Shown: positions 34,796 through 45,401, counted from the first letter of the stretch. The stretch: DNA of 56,014 nt from an uncultured Desulfovibrio sp. (GCA_905235595.1 CAJOMG010000004.1:1-56014); one strand, 5' to 3'. Made by a program: numbers and translations. Notes: generated by a model from the sequence alone, not told the origin.

Positions 34796-35427
34796 AAAAA
34801 CGATATGACGATTTAGATACCTATATTAAAGACCTTAAGGCTGAGATAGCAAAGAATGACCAATGTGCTACGCATTATTATAATCTTGGACTAGCACTTT
34901 TAACAAAACGTGATTTTGTAGCTGCAGAAGAGGCATTTCTCGAAGCTGTGCGCAATTCCCCTCATTTGGCAGAAGCTTATGTACAGCTAGGTGGAATTTG
35001 CCTTGAACGTGGAGACTTGGATGGATGCCTACGTTACAATGAAGAAGCAGCCAATTGTCGAGCCAAGTTTCCTGTACCTTTGAGTAACATAGCATTTGTG
35101 CACTTACAACGAGGTGAACCTGACAAAGCCATAACAGTTTTGCGAAAAGCACTCAAATGGGATCCCAAATTTGTACAGGCGCAAAATGCATTAGCAACAG
35201 CGCTGTACATGAAGGGCGAGTATCAAGCATGCGAACGCGCCTGCCAAGAGGCAATCAAATTAGAACCATCTTTTGCTCCGGCATGGAACAATTTAGCCTT
35301 GGTACTCTTTGAACTGGAGCGTTTTGAAGAAGCTGATGAGGCAATTCAGAAAGCGAAGGAATTGGGTTTTGATGTCCCAGAAGGGTTAATTGAAGAATTA
35401 AGAATGCGTGCGCATCGTCAACCATGA
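34792..35427 (+). CDS. TPR-repeat protein
   Basis: The 211-residue protein is almost entirely TPR repeats (about five): for example YYNLGLALLTKRDFVAAEEAF, AYVQLGGICLERGDLDGCL and AWNNLALVLFELERFEEADEA. It has no signal peptide, so it is cytoplasmic and likely scaffolds or binds a partner. Start overlap with the preceding gene (ATGA) ties it to that protein. The specific partner is unknown. Confidence 0.85.
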   Translation: MKKRYDDLDTYIKDLKAEIAKNDQCATHYYNLGLALLTKRDFVAAEEAFLEAVRNSPHLAEAYVQLGGICLERGDLDGCLRYNEEAANCRAKFPVPLSNIAFVHLQRGEPDKAITVLRKALKWDPKFVQAQNALATALYMKGEYQACERACQEAIKLEPSFAPAWNNLALVLFELERFEEADEAIQKAKELGFDVPEGLIEELRMRAHRQP

Positions 35428-35463
35428 GATCGTACGTTTATAATGTTTTGATACCGGAGACAT

Positions 35464-36093
35464 TTATTGATTGGCATTTTGCTTGACTGATACACTGCCA
35501 CTGGTGAGTTCTGTAAGCGCATGAATAAAAGCTATCGTACTTTCTCCAGGGAGTCGTATCACTACATTGACATCAATTTGATAAATTTCAGATTCAATTC
35601 GTGCTTCATAGACAGGCAATATTCGACGTAGGCTATCAAGATATGCATATGCAATGCTGAAGGTGAGTGTGTTTTCTTGTACTCGCTGGCAAACAGGTAA
35701 TGTGCTCAAATTGTTACGTACACTCTCTTGGTAAGCTCTCATGAGACCGCCTGTTCCTAGCTTCACTCCGCCAAACCAACGACTGACAACGAAACAAACT
35801 TCACCCACTGAACCGTGTAACAAAAGTTGTAGCATTGGGCGTCCAGCGGTACCATGTGGTTCACCATCATCAGAATATCCAATGAGAGCTGTATCCCCTG
35901 GAGCTCCTGCTGCATAGGCCCAGCAGTTATGTGTAGCATCAGCATACTTCCTACGAATCTGTTCGATAAATGCTCGGGCTGTTTGAGGATCGGGCGTATG
36001 TGCGCAGTGTGTCAAAAATCGGCTACGACGAATAAGAAACTCAGTACAATGAGGTTCTTTGAGAGACACATTGGGGACTTCATAGCGTTTCAT
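35464..36093 (-). CDS. YigZ/IMPACT-family protein
   Basis: The 209-residue protein has the IMPACT fold signatures: FLIRRSRFLTH, THNCWAYAAG, SDDGEPHGTAGRPMLQ and VVSRWFGGVKLGTGGLMRAY, followed by a C-terminal ferredoxin-like domain. The family is linked to translation control in eukaryotes and is of unclear role in bacteria. I chose ATG 36093, with GAGG about eight bases upstream; the frame extends to 36165, but that stretch overlaps the metal-chaperone relic. It converges with the TPR gene. Confidence 0.85.
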   Translation of the reverse strand: MKRYEVPNVSLKEPHCTEFLIRRSRFLTHCAHTPDPQTARAFIEQIRRKYADATHNCWAYAAGAPGDTALIGYSDDGEPHGTAGRPMLQLLLHGSVGEVCFVVSRWFGGVKLGTGGLMRAYQESVRNNLSTLPVCQRVQENTLTFSIAYAYLDSLRRILPVYEARIESEIYQIDVNVVIRLPGESTIAFIHALTELTSGSVSVKQNANQ

Positions 36094-36149
36094 GAGAAGA
36101 CCTCGTCGTTTTCTTGAACATTTGCTTGAATACTGCATCTGGGGAGGAC

Positions 36150-36361
36150 ATGAAAAGGCAATCACTATTGAAGGTATGATGTGTACTCACTGTGCTGAGA
36201 CTGTAAGGAGAGCACTTACTACATTGGATGGTATTTCGAAGACAGCCGTAAATCTTGCAGCTAAATAATCCATTGTCTAACGAGTTGATGTAATAGTGGA
36301 TGAAGTCGTGCATACAGCCGTAACTCAGGCCGGGTATGCGGTAGTATCCATTACCTCCTAA
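36150..36361 (+). pseudogene. Decayed heavy-metal-associated (HMA) copper-chaperone gene
   Basis: From 36155 the frame encodes KAITIEGMMCTHCAETV, then TLDGISKTAVNLAAK, a stop, two more codons of similarity and another stop, then VTQAGYAVVSIT to the end at 36361. It closely parallels the intact chaperone at 54969-55178 (GMMCNHCAGAV...). The start ATG at 36150 is out of frame; restoring one A in the run after it (ATGAAAA) would give M-K-K-A-I-T. So there is one frameshift and two in-frame TAA stops. The CxxC metal site is still readable. Confidence 0.85.
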
Positions 36362-36390
36362 GTTAGATATGAACCGAAATACTAAAGGAA

Positions 36391-36427
36391 TAATGCCCGC
36401 CTTGTCCATGATGACGAGCGGGCATTA
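36391..36427. terminator. Hairpin terminator between convergent units
   Basis: TAATGCCCGC and GCGGGCATTA form a perfect 10-bp stem with a 17-base loop, sitting between the HMA pseudogene (plus) and the gene ending at 36478 (minus). It could end transcription from both sides; T runs are short. Confidence 0.7.
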
Positions 36428-36477
36428 TCTTCATAAATCAGACCCCCGAATGATCAACAAGGGTAGGACATAAGCTT

Positions 36478-37002
36478 CTATTCAGCCTCAAAAACGTATT
36501 CCTCCATCTTGTCGTTAATAGCACTGATGACCATTGCCATCATAGCAGCTAAACGAGCCTTGGCATGATTATTAGGCAGTGTTCCACCATTGGTCTGGGC
36601 AGTTTGATCTGCAATTCGTTGGCAAAACAGTTCAGGGCATTCTGCTTGTCGCTCATGTGCAAGTAAGGGCATATACTGAACGAAAGGGCCATCAACAAAA
36701 GCCGTAACTTCAGCATCGCTAGGTTGTGGTGTTGCATCAATTGCTAACAGATTACTGGTTTGACGTAAATAGCCAACAAGTACACTGTTTGGTGCGTATT
36801 GCATTAGTCCGGCAGTAACAACAGCGTGGGTAAACGCCCGCCATTCGTTACAAAACACAGCAGCCCCTTCCCCATGGAGATATTCTTTAGGCATCTGCGC
36901 GCTACGCGCCATAGCAAGGATATCATCCCTTTTGCTGTTGAGTTGGAAGAGAATACAGGCTGCTTCGATACCGCGTTGTGCGCTGAGCTTTTTCTTGTCC
37001 AT
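36478..37002 (-). CDS. Hypothetical protein linked to queC
   Basis: The 174-residue soluble, helical protein ([16 protein letters not shown]...) shows no family I recognise. Its start codon overlaps the queC stop (TGATG), so it is translated with queC. I chose ATG 37002 over the adjacent ATG at 37005. It has four Cys but no CxxC pair. Co-location suggests a role tied to queuosine synthesis or simply co-expression; no function can be assigned. Confidence 0.7.
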   Translation of the reverse strand: MDKKKLSAQRGIEAACILFQLNSKRDDILAMARSAQMPKEYLHGEGAAVFCNEWRAFTHAVVTAGLMQYAPNSVLVGYLRQTSNLLAIDATPQPSDAEVTAFVDGPFVQYMPLLAHERQAECPELFCQRIADQTAQTNGGTLPNNHAKARLAAMMAMVISAINDKMEEYVFEAE

Positions 37003-37757
37003 CAATTTGTACCGATTTTCACTGCGTTATTTGCGGTATCAAAACAAAAATCTTCATAGCCGGCTGCGCGTATACGGCAGGCAGGGCATACACCACAACC
37101 ATATCCCCAGGGATGGCGCTGCCCCCGTTCTCCAAGATAACAAGTATGGCTTTCCTCAAGAATAAGGTCCACAAGTGCATCGCCACCAAGCTGCCGTGCC
37201 AAACGCCAGGCGTCTGCCTTGTTGCGCCACATGAGTGGCGTGTGCAAAACATAATTAGTATTCATTCCAAGATTAAGGGCTGTTTGTATGGCTTTTATGC
37301 TGTCGTCACGACAATCAGGGTATCCGGAGTAGTCGCTTTCACATACTCCCAGTACAATATGACGTATATGACGAGAATAGGCCCATATGGCCGTGTTCAT
37401 AATAAAGAGTAAATTTCGTCCAGGTACAAATGTATTGGGTGGGATTGTCTGCCCATACTCATGTATGGGAATATTTGCGGTTAAAGCAGTAGCCGATGTA
37501 TGTCGGTAAATATCCAATGAAAGAAGGCTATCTGTGCCTAAGCGTTTATCCCATTCCGGGTTAAGAGCTTTAATGCCTTTACGCAGACGTTCACGGCAAC
37601 TAAGTTCCACGGCGTGGCGTTGCCCATAATCAAAACCCAATGTCAGCACCGTACCAAAAATACTGAGTGCCCATGCAAGACAGGTTGAAGAATCTTGGCC
37701 TCCTGAAAAAAGCACGACAGCCTGTTGATCATGGAGGTGTGTAATACTTCTACTCAT
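37002..37757 (-). CDS. queC: 7-cyano-7-deazaguanine synthase
   Basis: QueC makes preQ0, the precursor of queuosine in tRNA (and of archaeosine in archaea), from 7-carboxy-7-deazaguanine, ammonia and ATP. The 251-residue protein has the PP-loop [28 protein letters not shown] and the zinc site (CYLG...[14 protein letters not shown]). Its first codons overlap the end of the nuclease gene by four bases, and its stop overlaps the next gene. No queD, queE or queF is in the window. Confidence 0.93.
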   Translation of the reverse strand: MSRSITHLHDQQAVVLFSGGQDSSTCLAWALSIFGTVLTLGFDYGQRHAVELSCRERLRKGIKALNPEWDKRLGTDSLLSLDIYRHTSATALTANIPIHEYGQTIPPNTFVPGRNLLFIMNTAIWAYSRHIRHIVLGVCESDYSGYPDCRDDSIKAIQTALNLGMNTNYVLHTPLMWRNKADAWRLARQLGGDALVDLILEESHTCYLGERGQRHPWGYGCGVCPACRIRAAGYEDFCFDTANNAVKIGTN

Positions 37758-38437
37758 TTTTCCACAGGCCAGAAAGGAGAGGGGCGGGCCGGGGCATAGC
37801 CCGCTGTAAAAGCATCCATTAATGTTCCAAAAAGGACACGATTACGGGGTTTGATATCTTGGACTATCAGATTGTTTGCAGAGAAAAAACGACGTGACTG
37901 ACGATTGCCAATATAAGTATTTCGAGCAGCTGGCATTGTGAGGATGTGCCCCCACATGCCGCGGCGTTCGGCAATGGCTTTTATTTGGAGCATACGCAAT
38001 CGTTCTATAAAGTGCTCGTTGAGCCCTTTATGTGGATAGACATAGGCGGCACCTCTTGTGATCATGAATTCACTGAGCGAACGTCCATCAGGTAAGATCA
38101 CGTCGGCAATAAAACGACCATAGCGGTCTTTCTCCTGATCATCCACAGCTATAAGACGCACTGTCTTACCACGTGCAACAGATGTAAGTTCCTCAAGAGC
38201 TTCCCGTGAGTAATATTGAGGTTTTTCTTTTCCATTGTGCAATTCTGGAGTATCAATACCCGCTAGACGCACAACACGTCTGTCTGTAAGCTTGACTGTA
38301 TCACCGTCGAAGCACAAGGCTATAACTCCACTTTTCAATTCACCTTGGCATACCGCTAGGGACGGAGCAAAGGCAATGATACACAAGCATACACAGGCGA
38401 TATATACTAATAAATGCGGTCGTAAATTAGTGAACAT
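37754..38437 (-). CDS. Thermonuclease (SNase)-family protein
   Basis: The 227-residue protein has an N-terminal signal or anchor helix (about 9-30), then a staphylococcal-nuclease-like fold: [20 protein letters not shown] (catalytic Arg and Glu), DRYGRF (second catalytic Arg) and an AAYVYPHKG stretch. It should act in the periplasm or outside on DNA or RNA. It is the first gene of the queC run, overlapping queC by four bases, and lies 73 bases past rpoD. Confidence 0.85.
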   Translation of the reverse strand: MFTNLRPHLLVYIACVCLCIIAFAPSLAVCQGELKSGVIALCFDGDTVKLTDRRVVRLAGIDTPELHNGKEKPQYYSREALEELTSVARGKTVRLIAVDDQEKDRYGRFIADVILPDGRSLSEFMITRGAAYVYPHKGLNEHFIERLRMLQIKAIAERRGMWGHILTMPAARNTYIGNRQSRRFFSANNLIVQDIKPRNRVLFGTLMDAFTAGYAPARPSPFWPVEK

Positions 38438-38510
38438 TATTGCTTACCGTTCCCGATGCTACATTTACACAATGGAAACAGTCCCATAATGCAACATTCA
38501 ATCAAGGAAC

Positions 38511-40280
38511 CTAATTCTCGTAATATGAACGCAGTGGTTGACTGCGAACTGGATGGCGAAGCTTACGCAGTGCTTTAGCTTCAATTTGGCGAATACGTTC
38601 ACGCGTAACGTTAAACAATTTTCCCACTTCCTCCAGAGTATGATCGCTCTTTTCTGCGATGCCAAAACGCTTGCGCAATACCTGTTCTTCGCGTGGTGTC
38701 AGATCAGCTAATACAGCAGCAAGCTGTTCAGAAAGCTTCGTATTGATAACTTCCTCGGCAGGCGCAACTGCCTTTTTATCTTCAATGAAATCACCCAGGC
38801 TTGAATCTTCTTCATCGCCAATGGGAGTTTCTAAAGAAATAGGTTCTTTGGCAATTTTGAGGACCTTTTTTACCTTTTCAACAGGGTAATCCATACGTTC
38901 TGCTATTTCTTCGGGCGTAGGATCGCGCCCCAGCTCCTGCACAAGATAGCGCGAAGTGCGGATAAGTTTATTGATGGTTTCAATCATATGAACAGGAATA
39001 CGTATAGTTCTTGCCTGATCTGCAATAGCGCGGGTAATGGCCTGGCGAATCCACCATGTAGCGTATGTGGAAAATTTATATCCGCGTTGATACTCAAATT
39101 TATCCACAGCTTTCATAAGACCTATGTTACCTTCCTGAATGAGATCAAGAAACTGTAATCCTCGATTTGTATATTTTTTAGCGATGGAGACAACTAGACG
39201 GAGATTGGAACGAATCAATTCCTGCTTAGCACGCATGGCTGCAGTGTTTCCACGTTTTATGCGCCAGAGTACTTCCTCCAAGTCGTTAACATTATGACAG
39301 CATTTTTCCTGTAGACGTGAAAGTATTTCTATTTTTCCAACAATCATTTCTTTGAAGGAAAAAAGCTCATCCACACTGAAGTTAAGATCACGTGCGGCAT
39401 TAACAGGCGAAATTTCTCGTTTATCCAGACCGTCAAACATGGTCTGTATTTCGGCTTGTGTACGTCCAGTGGAAAGAATGTACGCCGAGAGATCTCGTTG
39501 ACAGTTATGCATTTGACGAACATAGTCTTCCACTGTTTCAATGATGCGATCAATAAGGGTTTTTTCTAATTTGATATCGCGAAGACGTGTAACAATTTCT
39601 TCTTTATAACTGATAATTTCCTTTTGAATTGCAGTGACACGGCGTTCCATGTTGGCACACGCATCAAGTTTTTTATATACTCGACGTTTTTTCTTATAGA
39701 TTTGTTTGATTTCATCAAGCAAGAGAATAACGCGAGAACGCTGACTCATTTCATCTTCACTTGGATCATCTTCTTCAATTGTCTTGACAACGTCTTTTAG
39801 TTTAATGCGGTTCTGGCGGAGATCTTCGCCAACATTGATGAGTTCTTCCACAGCCACAGGCACTTCTACCAAGGCGTAGAGTACATCCTGTTCCCCCATC
39901 TCAATTTTTTTGGCAATGACGACTTCACCATCACGATCAAGCAGAGGCACGGCACCCATTTCACGCAAATACATACGCACAGGATCTGTACTGCGTGAAG
40001 AATAATCGGCAGATTCCTCATCTTCAGAGAGATCTAATGTTGTTTCTGCCAAATCTCCATCTGTTTCAGCGGCAGCGGCAGATATTTTTTTACCGTCTTT
40101 TTCTGAATCAACGATGACGATCTCAAGTTGTTCAAAAATGCCAATAATTTCCTCGAACTGTTCAGGGGTATTCATTTCAACGGGTAGGGCCTTGTTGACC
40201 TCTTCAAAGGTCAGAAATCCCGCTCCCTTGCCTTTGGTAATGAGGGATTGTATCTGCTGGATATCTTTAAGATTGCTCAT
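38511..40280 (-). CDS. rpoD: RNA polymerase primary sigma factor (sigma-70)
   Basis: RpoD directs housekeeping transcription. The 589-residue protein has region 1.1 at the N-terminus, region 1.2 ([20 protein letters not shown]), a non-conserved insert, region 2 ([55 protein letters not shown]), region 3 and region 4 ([35 protein letters not shown]). I chose ATG 40280 (GGAGA upstream). It overlaps the dnaG end by 14 bases. Confidence 0.96.
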   Translation of the reverse strand: MSNLKDIQQIQSLITKGKGAGFLTFEEVNKALPVEMNTPEQFEEIIGIFEQLEIVIVDSEKDGKKISAAAAETDGDLAETTLDLSEDEESADYSSRSTDPVRMYLREMGAVPLLDRDGEVVIAKKIEMGEQDVLYALVEVPVAVEELINVGEDLRQNRIKLKDVVKTIEEDDPSEDEMSQRSRVILLLDEIKQIYKKKRRVYKKLDACANMERRVTAIQKEIISYKEEIVTRLRDIKLEKTLIDRIIETVEDYVRQMHNCQRDLSAYILSTGRTQAEIQTMFDGLDKREISPVNAARDLNFSVDELFSFKEMIVGKIEILSRLQEKCCHNVNDLEEVLWRIKRGNTAAMRAKQELIRSNLRLVVSIAKKYTNRGLQFLDLIQEGNIGLMKAVDKFEYQRGYKFSTYATWWIRQAITRAIADQARTIRIPVHMIETINKLIRTSRYLVQELGRDPTPEEIAERMDYPVEKVKKVLKIAKEPISLETPIGDEEDSSLGDFIEDKKAVAPAEEVINTKLSEQLAAVLADLTPREEQVLRKRFGIAEKSDHTLEEVGKLFNVTRERIRQIEAKALRKLRHPVRSQPLRSYYEN

Positions 40281-42009
40281 GCCCATTCTCCAAAGTCTCC
40301 TTAAGTGCCCGAAGATAGTCCAAGTCGGCTTCAAAGTCACCTGTATTTATATTGGCTCGCAGCGCTGCTGCAAGAGATGAAGACTGTGCTGTCCTGTAAT
40401 AATTGTCCATTGATCGACGTAATGATGCAAGTTCCTTATCCCCGTTGTCGTTGCGCGGGGGTGCTTCCGGGCCTCGACACAGACTCCAGAAATTTTTCTC
40501 ACGCTGATCAAGTTCTTGAAATACTTCGTCAGAAGATGTTGCCTCCAGTTTGTCCCATAGCCGTCGAGCCACATCGGAACGCAGGGCAAGATCAGCGCCC
40601 AAGGATTGCACGTCTGCCATGCGATGTGGATAACGCACGGCAAACATCATGATTTCACGATCGCGGATATTTTGCCGGGAAAGACTCCCAGTGTCGCGTG
40701 AGATACCTTTCCTTCCATGTTTTATACGTTCATTGGAGATGCCTTGACGCAGATCTGCTTCAGATAGCTGCAGATGCACCGCCAATTGTGAAATATACGG
40801 ACTGACAAGCTCAGGTACCTTTACTTGGAGGAGAAAATTGCGAGCCCATTCGACAGTTTCACGAGGAGCCAAGGCTTTTAGAACATCCACACAAAAACAC
40901 AGACCATCTGGTGCTTGTGACTGCAATAGTTCAAAGGCATCTTGCCCTTGATTCCGTAAAAAGCTGTCAATATCTTCCCCTTCAGGCATAAGAACAACTT
41001 TGCAGGAAAGGCCACGAGTCAACAACAACTCACAGGATCGTAATGCAGCTTTACGTCCAGCACGATCACCGTCAAACAGCAGGATAAACTGCGAGGTAAA
41101 ACCAGAAAGGCGCTTGATCTGATCCTGCGTAAGAGAAGTACCCAATACCCCTACGGCATTATCGTAGCCAAACTGGTGCAATGTGAGCACATCCATATAG
41201 CCTTCGGTCAACAATGCTCGACCCTTTGTGGTGATACCACGCCGAGCCTGTGCCAAGCCATAGAGATGCTCACCTTTTTTATAAATAGGTGTATCAGGAC
41301 TATTGATGTATTTTGCCTCTTGCTCCATGCGGATAATTCGTCCACCAAAAGCAATAATATGATTAGAAAGGCTCTTAATGGGAAAAATAAGACGTCCACG
41401 AAAGCAGTCATAAATCCTTCCACGTTTCGAGCTGTTTACCAAACCAGCCTTGACTGCCATGTCAGTATCAACACCAGCCCTGCGCAATGCATCGACAAGA
41501 GATTGCCATTCCCTGCAAGCCCAGCCCAAACCAAATCGCTGCACTATATCGTCGCTCAGTCCTCGTTTGGCTATATATGCACGGCATTCTTCTGCTTCAG
41601 AACTATGTAATGCTTGAACAAAATGATTGGCCGCAAAAGCATACAACTGTATTATTTGCTGCCGCAAAGAACGCTCTTGCAATCTGTTTTTTTCATACTG
41701 ACTGTCAGAGTGCTCGTGGGATAAGTTAATGCCTGCTTCTGCAGCTAACTGTTCTAGGGTCTCCTTAAAATTCAGTCCATTGATCCGACTGTAAAAATCA
41801 AATACATCGCCGGAAGCATGGCAACCAAAACAATAAAACATCCCCATCTCCTCATTGACAGAGAAGGATGGTTTTGTTTCCTGGTGAAAAGGGCACGGAG
41901 CAACCCATCGGTGTCCGTTGGGTTTCAACTCAACATAACGGCGTACGACATCGACAATATTAAGCCGTTCTTTAATGACGCGTATGGTATCTTTAGAGGA
42001 CAAATGCAT
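40267..42009 (-). CDS. dnaG: DNA primase
   Basis: DnaG lays RNA primers for replication. The 580-residue protein has the N-terminal CHC2-type zinc finger ([13 protein letters not shown] ... [10 protein letters not shown]), the RNA polymerase/Toprim core ([27 protein letters not shown]) and a C-terminal helicase-binding region. I chose ATG 42009; an extended frame to 42045 would overlap mutS2. The start has no strong ribosome site, so coupling with mutS2 is likely. Confidence 0.94.
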   Translation of the reverse strand: MHLSSKDTIRVIKERLNIVDVVRRYVELKPNGHRWVAPCPFHQETKPSFSVNEEMGMFYCFGCHASGDVFDFYSRINGLNFKETLEQLAAEAGINLSHEHSDSQYEKNRLQERSLRQQIIQLYAFAANHFVQALHSSEAEECRAYIAKRGLSDDIVQRFGLGWACREWQSLVDALRRAGVDTDMAVKAGLVNSSKRGRIYDCFRGRLIFPIKSLSNHIIAFGGRIIRMEQEAKYINSPDTPIYKKGEHLYGLAQARRGITTKGRALLTEGYMDVLTLHQFGYDNAVGVLGTSLTQDQIKRLSGFTSQFILLFDGDRAGRKAALRSCELLLTRGLSCKVVLMPEGEDIDSFLRNQGQDAFELLQSQAPDGLCFCVDVLKALAPRETVEWARNFLLQVKVPELVSPYISQLAVHLQLSEADLRQGISNERIKHGRKGISRDTGSLSRQNIRDREIMMFAVRYPHRMADVQSLGADLALRSDVARRLWDKLEATSSDEVFQELDQREKNFWSLCRGPEAPPRNDNGDKELASLRRSMDNYYRTAQSSSLAAALRANINTGDFEADLDYLRALKETLENGHEQS

Positions 42010-42028
42010 GGCGACACCAGACTGCGAT

Positions 42029-44419
42029 TCAACGCAAATGAACAATAGTCATGCCGTCACCACCACGATCTTCCGGCGCTGACTTATAGGAATCTACTGC
42101 CGAAAACGAACGTAAAAATTCATGAACTTGACGACGTAACGCTCCTGTGCCGCGACCATGTACAATTTCTACTTCTGAAAAACCCGCTAATAAAGCGTTA
42201 TCCAAAAAACGTTCCAATTCCGCAAGTGCGGAATCCACTCTCTGCCCACGTAAATCAACAGTAAGGGCCGCTGATCCATTTTTCACGCTGCCTAGAACAA
42301 AACCGCTCCCCGGTCGTTGAGCGGCATTCTTTCCTCCAGGCATACGTATATCTTTGATGTCTGCCCAAAGGCGGACGCCGTTCATATCTAAACGAATGCG
42401 ATCACGGCGTTTATCAACATCTGTAATAATGCCACGCTTGTTAAAGACAGTATGAAATACTTCCTGTCCAGGCACTACAGTTGCCACTTCTGGCAGGATT
42501 GAAGGGGTCTTGCCAGTATGATCTGGTAGAAGTGAGGTGCGCAGACGTGAAAGTTCTTTGAGAGCCTGTTTGTGCGATAGTTTGTCTTCTTTCCACGCTC
42601 GCATAAGTTCAGCGGCATGTGACCGGATTTCGTCGCACAATAGCGAACGCTCTTTTTCGAGTTTTTCACGCAGTACGCGGGCTTGCTGCTGTGCCTTGTG
42701 CTGTTCCCTGGCCAACACTGTAAGCTCTTCTTCCCGGCGCGCTGCAAGGGCATTGAGCCGTGCAATAATTGGAGCGGCATCTTCCCCGTTTTGAAGTAGA
42801 TAGTGTTCGGCCCGGCGAAGGACTGATTCCGGCAAGCCATGTTCTCGTGCCACATCCAAAGCGAGGCTGGCACCTATCTGATCATAAGCCAACTTGAACA
42901 ATGGTTTGTGGTTGTCTGGATCAAAGAGCATAGATGCTGCCCGAGCTCCATCGGATGATAATGCATAATTTTTAAGGGAAGGGAAATGCGTTGCAGCCAA
43001 CACAAAAGTATGCTTGTTCAATAATTCGTCAAGTACCGCCTGAGCCAGTGCTGCCCCTTGAGCAGGATCCGTACCTGCTCCAAACTCATCCAGTAACACA
43101 AGACTGTTGGCATCTAAATGTTTCCATGCTTTGCCCAGATGTTCTATTTGGGCGGTAAAAGTGGAAACATTATCAACTAGGCTTTGCTCATCACCAATAA
43201 ATGCGTCCATGCGACCGAACCATGGAAGATGTGACCCTGGTGCCACCGGTACTGGCAAACCACATAATGCCATGGCTGTAATGATGCCAAGAGTCTTGAG
43301 ACAAACTGTCTTACCACCCGCATTGCCTCCAGTAATAATCAGGGCTCTTTCTCCGGGTCGAAGAATTATGTCTATCGGACGTACCATCGCCTGTGCCTGG
43401 GCCAATACGGAATCATGCACAGGAGTTGCCTTTGTTGTACCCATGTGGCTGAGTACAAGCAGCGGATGCCGGGCATGAAGGAGGCTGATCCCTTCATTAT
43501 CAGGCGTTAATGGTAATATACGACCGTCAAAAAAATATGCAAGGCGACGAGCAGCCTGCAAAACATCCAGTTGGGTTAACAAATCCAGAGCTGCGCACGC
43601 GCCTGGAAGTTCTGCATACAGAAGATCACGAAGATACGTTAAAATATTACGTTCTTCTTCACGTTCTTCACGCTTTAACTCCTGTAATCGATTATTGATT
43701 TCCACCAGAAAGAGAGGTTCAAAGTAACACGTTTCTCCTGTCTGTGACCAATCGTGAATAATGCCCTGCATGCGGCCCTTGTAGCTTGCTTTAAGGGGTA
43801 ACACATAACGGTCTGATGAAAGTGTAATAAATTCGTCCTGCAGATATGCAACTATGTTATATTGCTGAGCGAAATCTTTGACTTTGTGCAGACAACGCTG
43901 ATGCAGTTGCCGTAATTCCGCACGGAGTCGGTAGAGCTCTGGCGAACTTTCGTCACGCAGCAAACCATCATCTGAAATACAGCGCAACAGGGCTGCTGTG
44001 AGCTGTGCAGGCACAGGTGTGCTTTCAGATAACTGAAGAAGGTGCGGCCATCGTTTAACACCATCTGGGACCGCTATTGAGGCATGAGCCTCCTTTGCCA
44101 GGCACAAGACCTCGCGTAAAGCCCAGAAGGCATCAATATCAGGAGAGAGGCGCTGTCCTGCTTTACTCTTTGCAGCAGCAAACAGTGCACTGATGTCAGG
44201 AAATGCAGTAAGATTGAAAGCCGAATTACCTTCTGCAGAACACTCCGACCAATAGCAAAATTCTTCATAGAGATGTGCCGCATTCTCTACAGCAGCAACA
44301 TCCATGAGGGGAAGTAATGCTAAAGCTTGAGCATGACCCGCGCTGGAAATACACAAAGCCGCAAGATGTTCTTTGATGCGGTGAAACTCAAGGGCTTGGA
44401 GCGTTCGGGCATGAATCAT
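42029..44419 (-). CDS. mutS2: MutS2-family ATPase/endonuclease
   Basis: The 796-residue protein has a MutS-like helical core, ATPase domain (TGGNAGGKTVCLKTLG Walker A, LVLLDEFGAGTDP Walker B) and C-terminal Smr nuclease domain (VDLRGQRVDSALAELERF, EIVHGRGTGALRRQV). It lacks the mismatch-recognition domains of MutS. In other bacteria MutS2 suppresses recombination or acts on collided ribosomes. It lies in the rpsU-to-rpoD cluster, 19 bases before dnaG. Confidence 0.92.
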   Translation of the reverse strand: MIHARTLQALEFHRIKEHLAALCISSAGHAQALALLPLMDVAAVENAAHLYEEFCYWSECSAEGNSAFNLTAFPDISALFAAAKSKAGQRLSPDIDAFWALREVLCLAKEAHASIAVPDGVKRWPHLLQLSESTPVPAQLTAALLRCISDDGLLRDESSPELYRLRAELRQLHQRCLHKVKDFAQQYNIVAYLQDEFITLSSDRYVLPLKASYKGRMQGIIHDWSQTGETCYFEPLFLVEINNRLQELKREEREEERNILTYLRDLLYAELPGACAALDLLTQLDVLQAARRLAYFFDGRILPLTPDNEGISLLHARHPLLVLSHMGTTKATPVHDSVLAQAQAMVRPIDIILRPGERALIITGGNAGGKTVCLKTLGIITAMALCGLPVPVAPGSHLPWFGRMDAFIGDEQSLVDNVSTFTAQIEHLGKAWKHLDANSLVLLDEFGAGTDPAQGAALAQAVLDELLNKHTFVLAATHFPSLKNYALSSDGARAASMLFDPDNHKPLFKLAYDQIGASLALDVAREHGLPESVLRRAEHYLLQNGEDAAPIIARLNALAARREEELTVLAREQHKAQQQARVLREKLEKERSLLCDEIRSHAAELMRAWKEDKLSHKQALKELSRLRTSLLPDHTGKTPSILPEVATVVPGQEVFHTVFNKRGIITDVDKRRDRIRLDMNGVRLWADIKDIRMPGGKNAAQRPGSGFVLGSVKNGSAALTVDLRGQRVDSALAELERFLDNALLAGFSEVEIVHGRGTGALRRQVHEFLRSFSAVDSYKSAPEDRGGDGMTIVHLR

Positions 44420-44450
44420 ACACCGTTTGCCTCAATATTCATTTATGAAG

Positions 44451-44909
44451 TTATTGTAGGCGTTGTTTTACCTGTGCAGAGAGGATCTTGCCATCTATCC
44501 TGCCCCTATAGCGGGCCATGATAGTATTCATAACCTTTCCTATATCTTTGGGCGATGTGGCACCTACTTCTGCAATAGTTATATCAATAATTGAAATGAG
44601 CTCTTCAGGCGTAAGGGGTTTGGGCAGATATTGTTGTATAATATCCAGCTCGGCATTTTCTTTGTCAGCCAGATCCTTACGATCTGCTGCAATAAATTGT
44701 TCAATGGAATCCCGACGTTGTTTAGCTTCCTTGAGAATAAGGTCAAGCATTTCTTCGTCGGAGAGCGTACCACCAGGACGCTTGGTATCAACAAGGCGAT
44801 TTTTTACAGCGGTTTTAATCAAGCGCAGCACAGAAACCCGTACGGTTTCCTTAGCTTTGTATGCCTGTAAATAATCCATCTCAATTTGTTGAAAAAGAGA
44901 ATTACTCAT
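44451..44909 (-). CDS. GatB/YqeY-domain protein
   Basis: The 152-residue protein matches the YqeY family: an N-terminal helical part (MDYLQAYKAKETVRVSVLRLI) and a C-terminal GatB-like tail (LPKPLTPEELISIID, SPKDIGKVMNTIMARYRGRIDGKILSAQVKQ). The family is thought to bind tRNA or amidotransferases, but its role is unclear. I chose ATG 44909; a frame to 45038 overlaps the rpsU terminator. It lies 31 bases before mutS2 and follows rpsU. Confidence 0.88.
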   Translation of the reverse strand: MSNSLFQQIEMDYLQAYKAKETVRVSVLRLIKTAVKNRLVDTKRPGGTLSDEEMLDLILKEAKQRRDSIEQFIAADRKDLADKENAELDIIQQYLPKPLTPEELISIIDITIAEVGATSPKDIGKVMNTIMARYRGRIDGKILSAQVKQRLQ

Positions 44910-44960
44910 GAATGTAATCTTGGTTAAATGGTGAAAAGCAGTCAGTAATTGACATAGAAA

Positions 44961-44994
44961 AGACAAAAAGCGGGAAGCCGAGAGGGGCTTCCCG
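44961..44994 (-). terminator. Rho-independent terminator after rpsU
   Basis: On the minus strand CGGGAAGCC and GGCTTCCCG form a nine-base perfect stem with a six-base loop, followed by CTTTTTGTCTTTT. It lies between rpsU and the yqeY-mutS2-dnaG-rpoD genes, like the partial terminator between rpsU and dnaG in E. coli. Confidence 0.88.
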
Positions 44995-45047
44995 TATGGC
45001 AAAAAACAAACAGTTCCTGCAATGACATGCAAAAACAATAATGTTTA

Positions 45048-45251
45048 TCAGGCCATGTTCAGTTTTCTAATTTTTTTCATCAGCCGCTTATGGGCAGCAG
45101 CTTTCTTTTTTTTGCGCATTACACTGGGCTTTTCGTAATGCTGACGTTTTTTCATTTCAGAAAGAATGCCAGCTTTTTCGACTTGTTTCTTAAAGCGACG
45201 TAATGCGATGTCAAAATTATAATCGTCTTCGCTAAGAAAAACACCTGGCAA
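45048..45251 (-). CDS. rpsU: Ribosomal protein S21
   Basis: The 67-residue basic protein has the S21 pattern: [20 protein letters not shown], then [19 protein letters not shown] and a Lys/Arg-rich tail ([16 protein letters not shown]). It binds the 30S platform and helps mRNA pairing. The start is TTG at 45251: the homologous proteins begin at this point, and GGGGGGTGAT lies just upstream on the minus strand. A longer frame reading MPRGVIF adds residues unlike the family. Confidence 0.92.
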   Translation of the reverse strand: MPGVFLSEDDYNFDIALRRFKKQVEKAGILSEMKKRQHYEKPSVMRKKKKAAAHKRLMKKIRKLNMA

Positions 45252-45342
45252 GAATATCACCCCCCTTGGCAAAGGGCTTTCTAGTAAAAATAGAAGCCAA
45301 ATTCATATACGAACTAAAGACAGAAAGCAAGCTTGAAATGGG

Positions 45343-45371
45343 AAAAAATACTAGGCCCGGAGCAGCCGTAT
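45343..45371 (-). terminator. Probable terminator after the HU gene
   Basis: On the minus strand ATACGGC and GCC-TA-GTAT form an imperfect stem with a two-base bulge, followed by T6. It lies about 30 bases past the HU stop. Confidence 0.45.
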
Positions 45372-45401
45372 CAAGCATGTAAGATTCAGTAGGGTTTGTA
45401 C

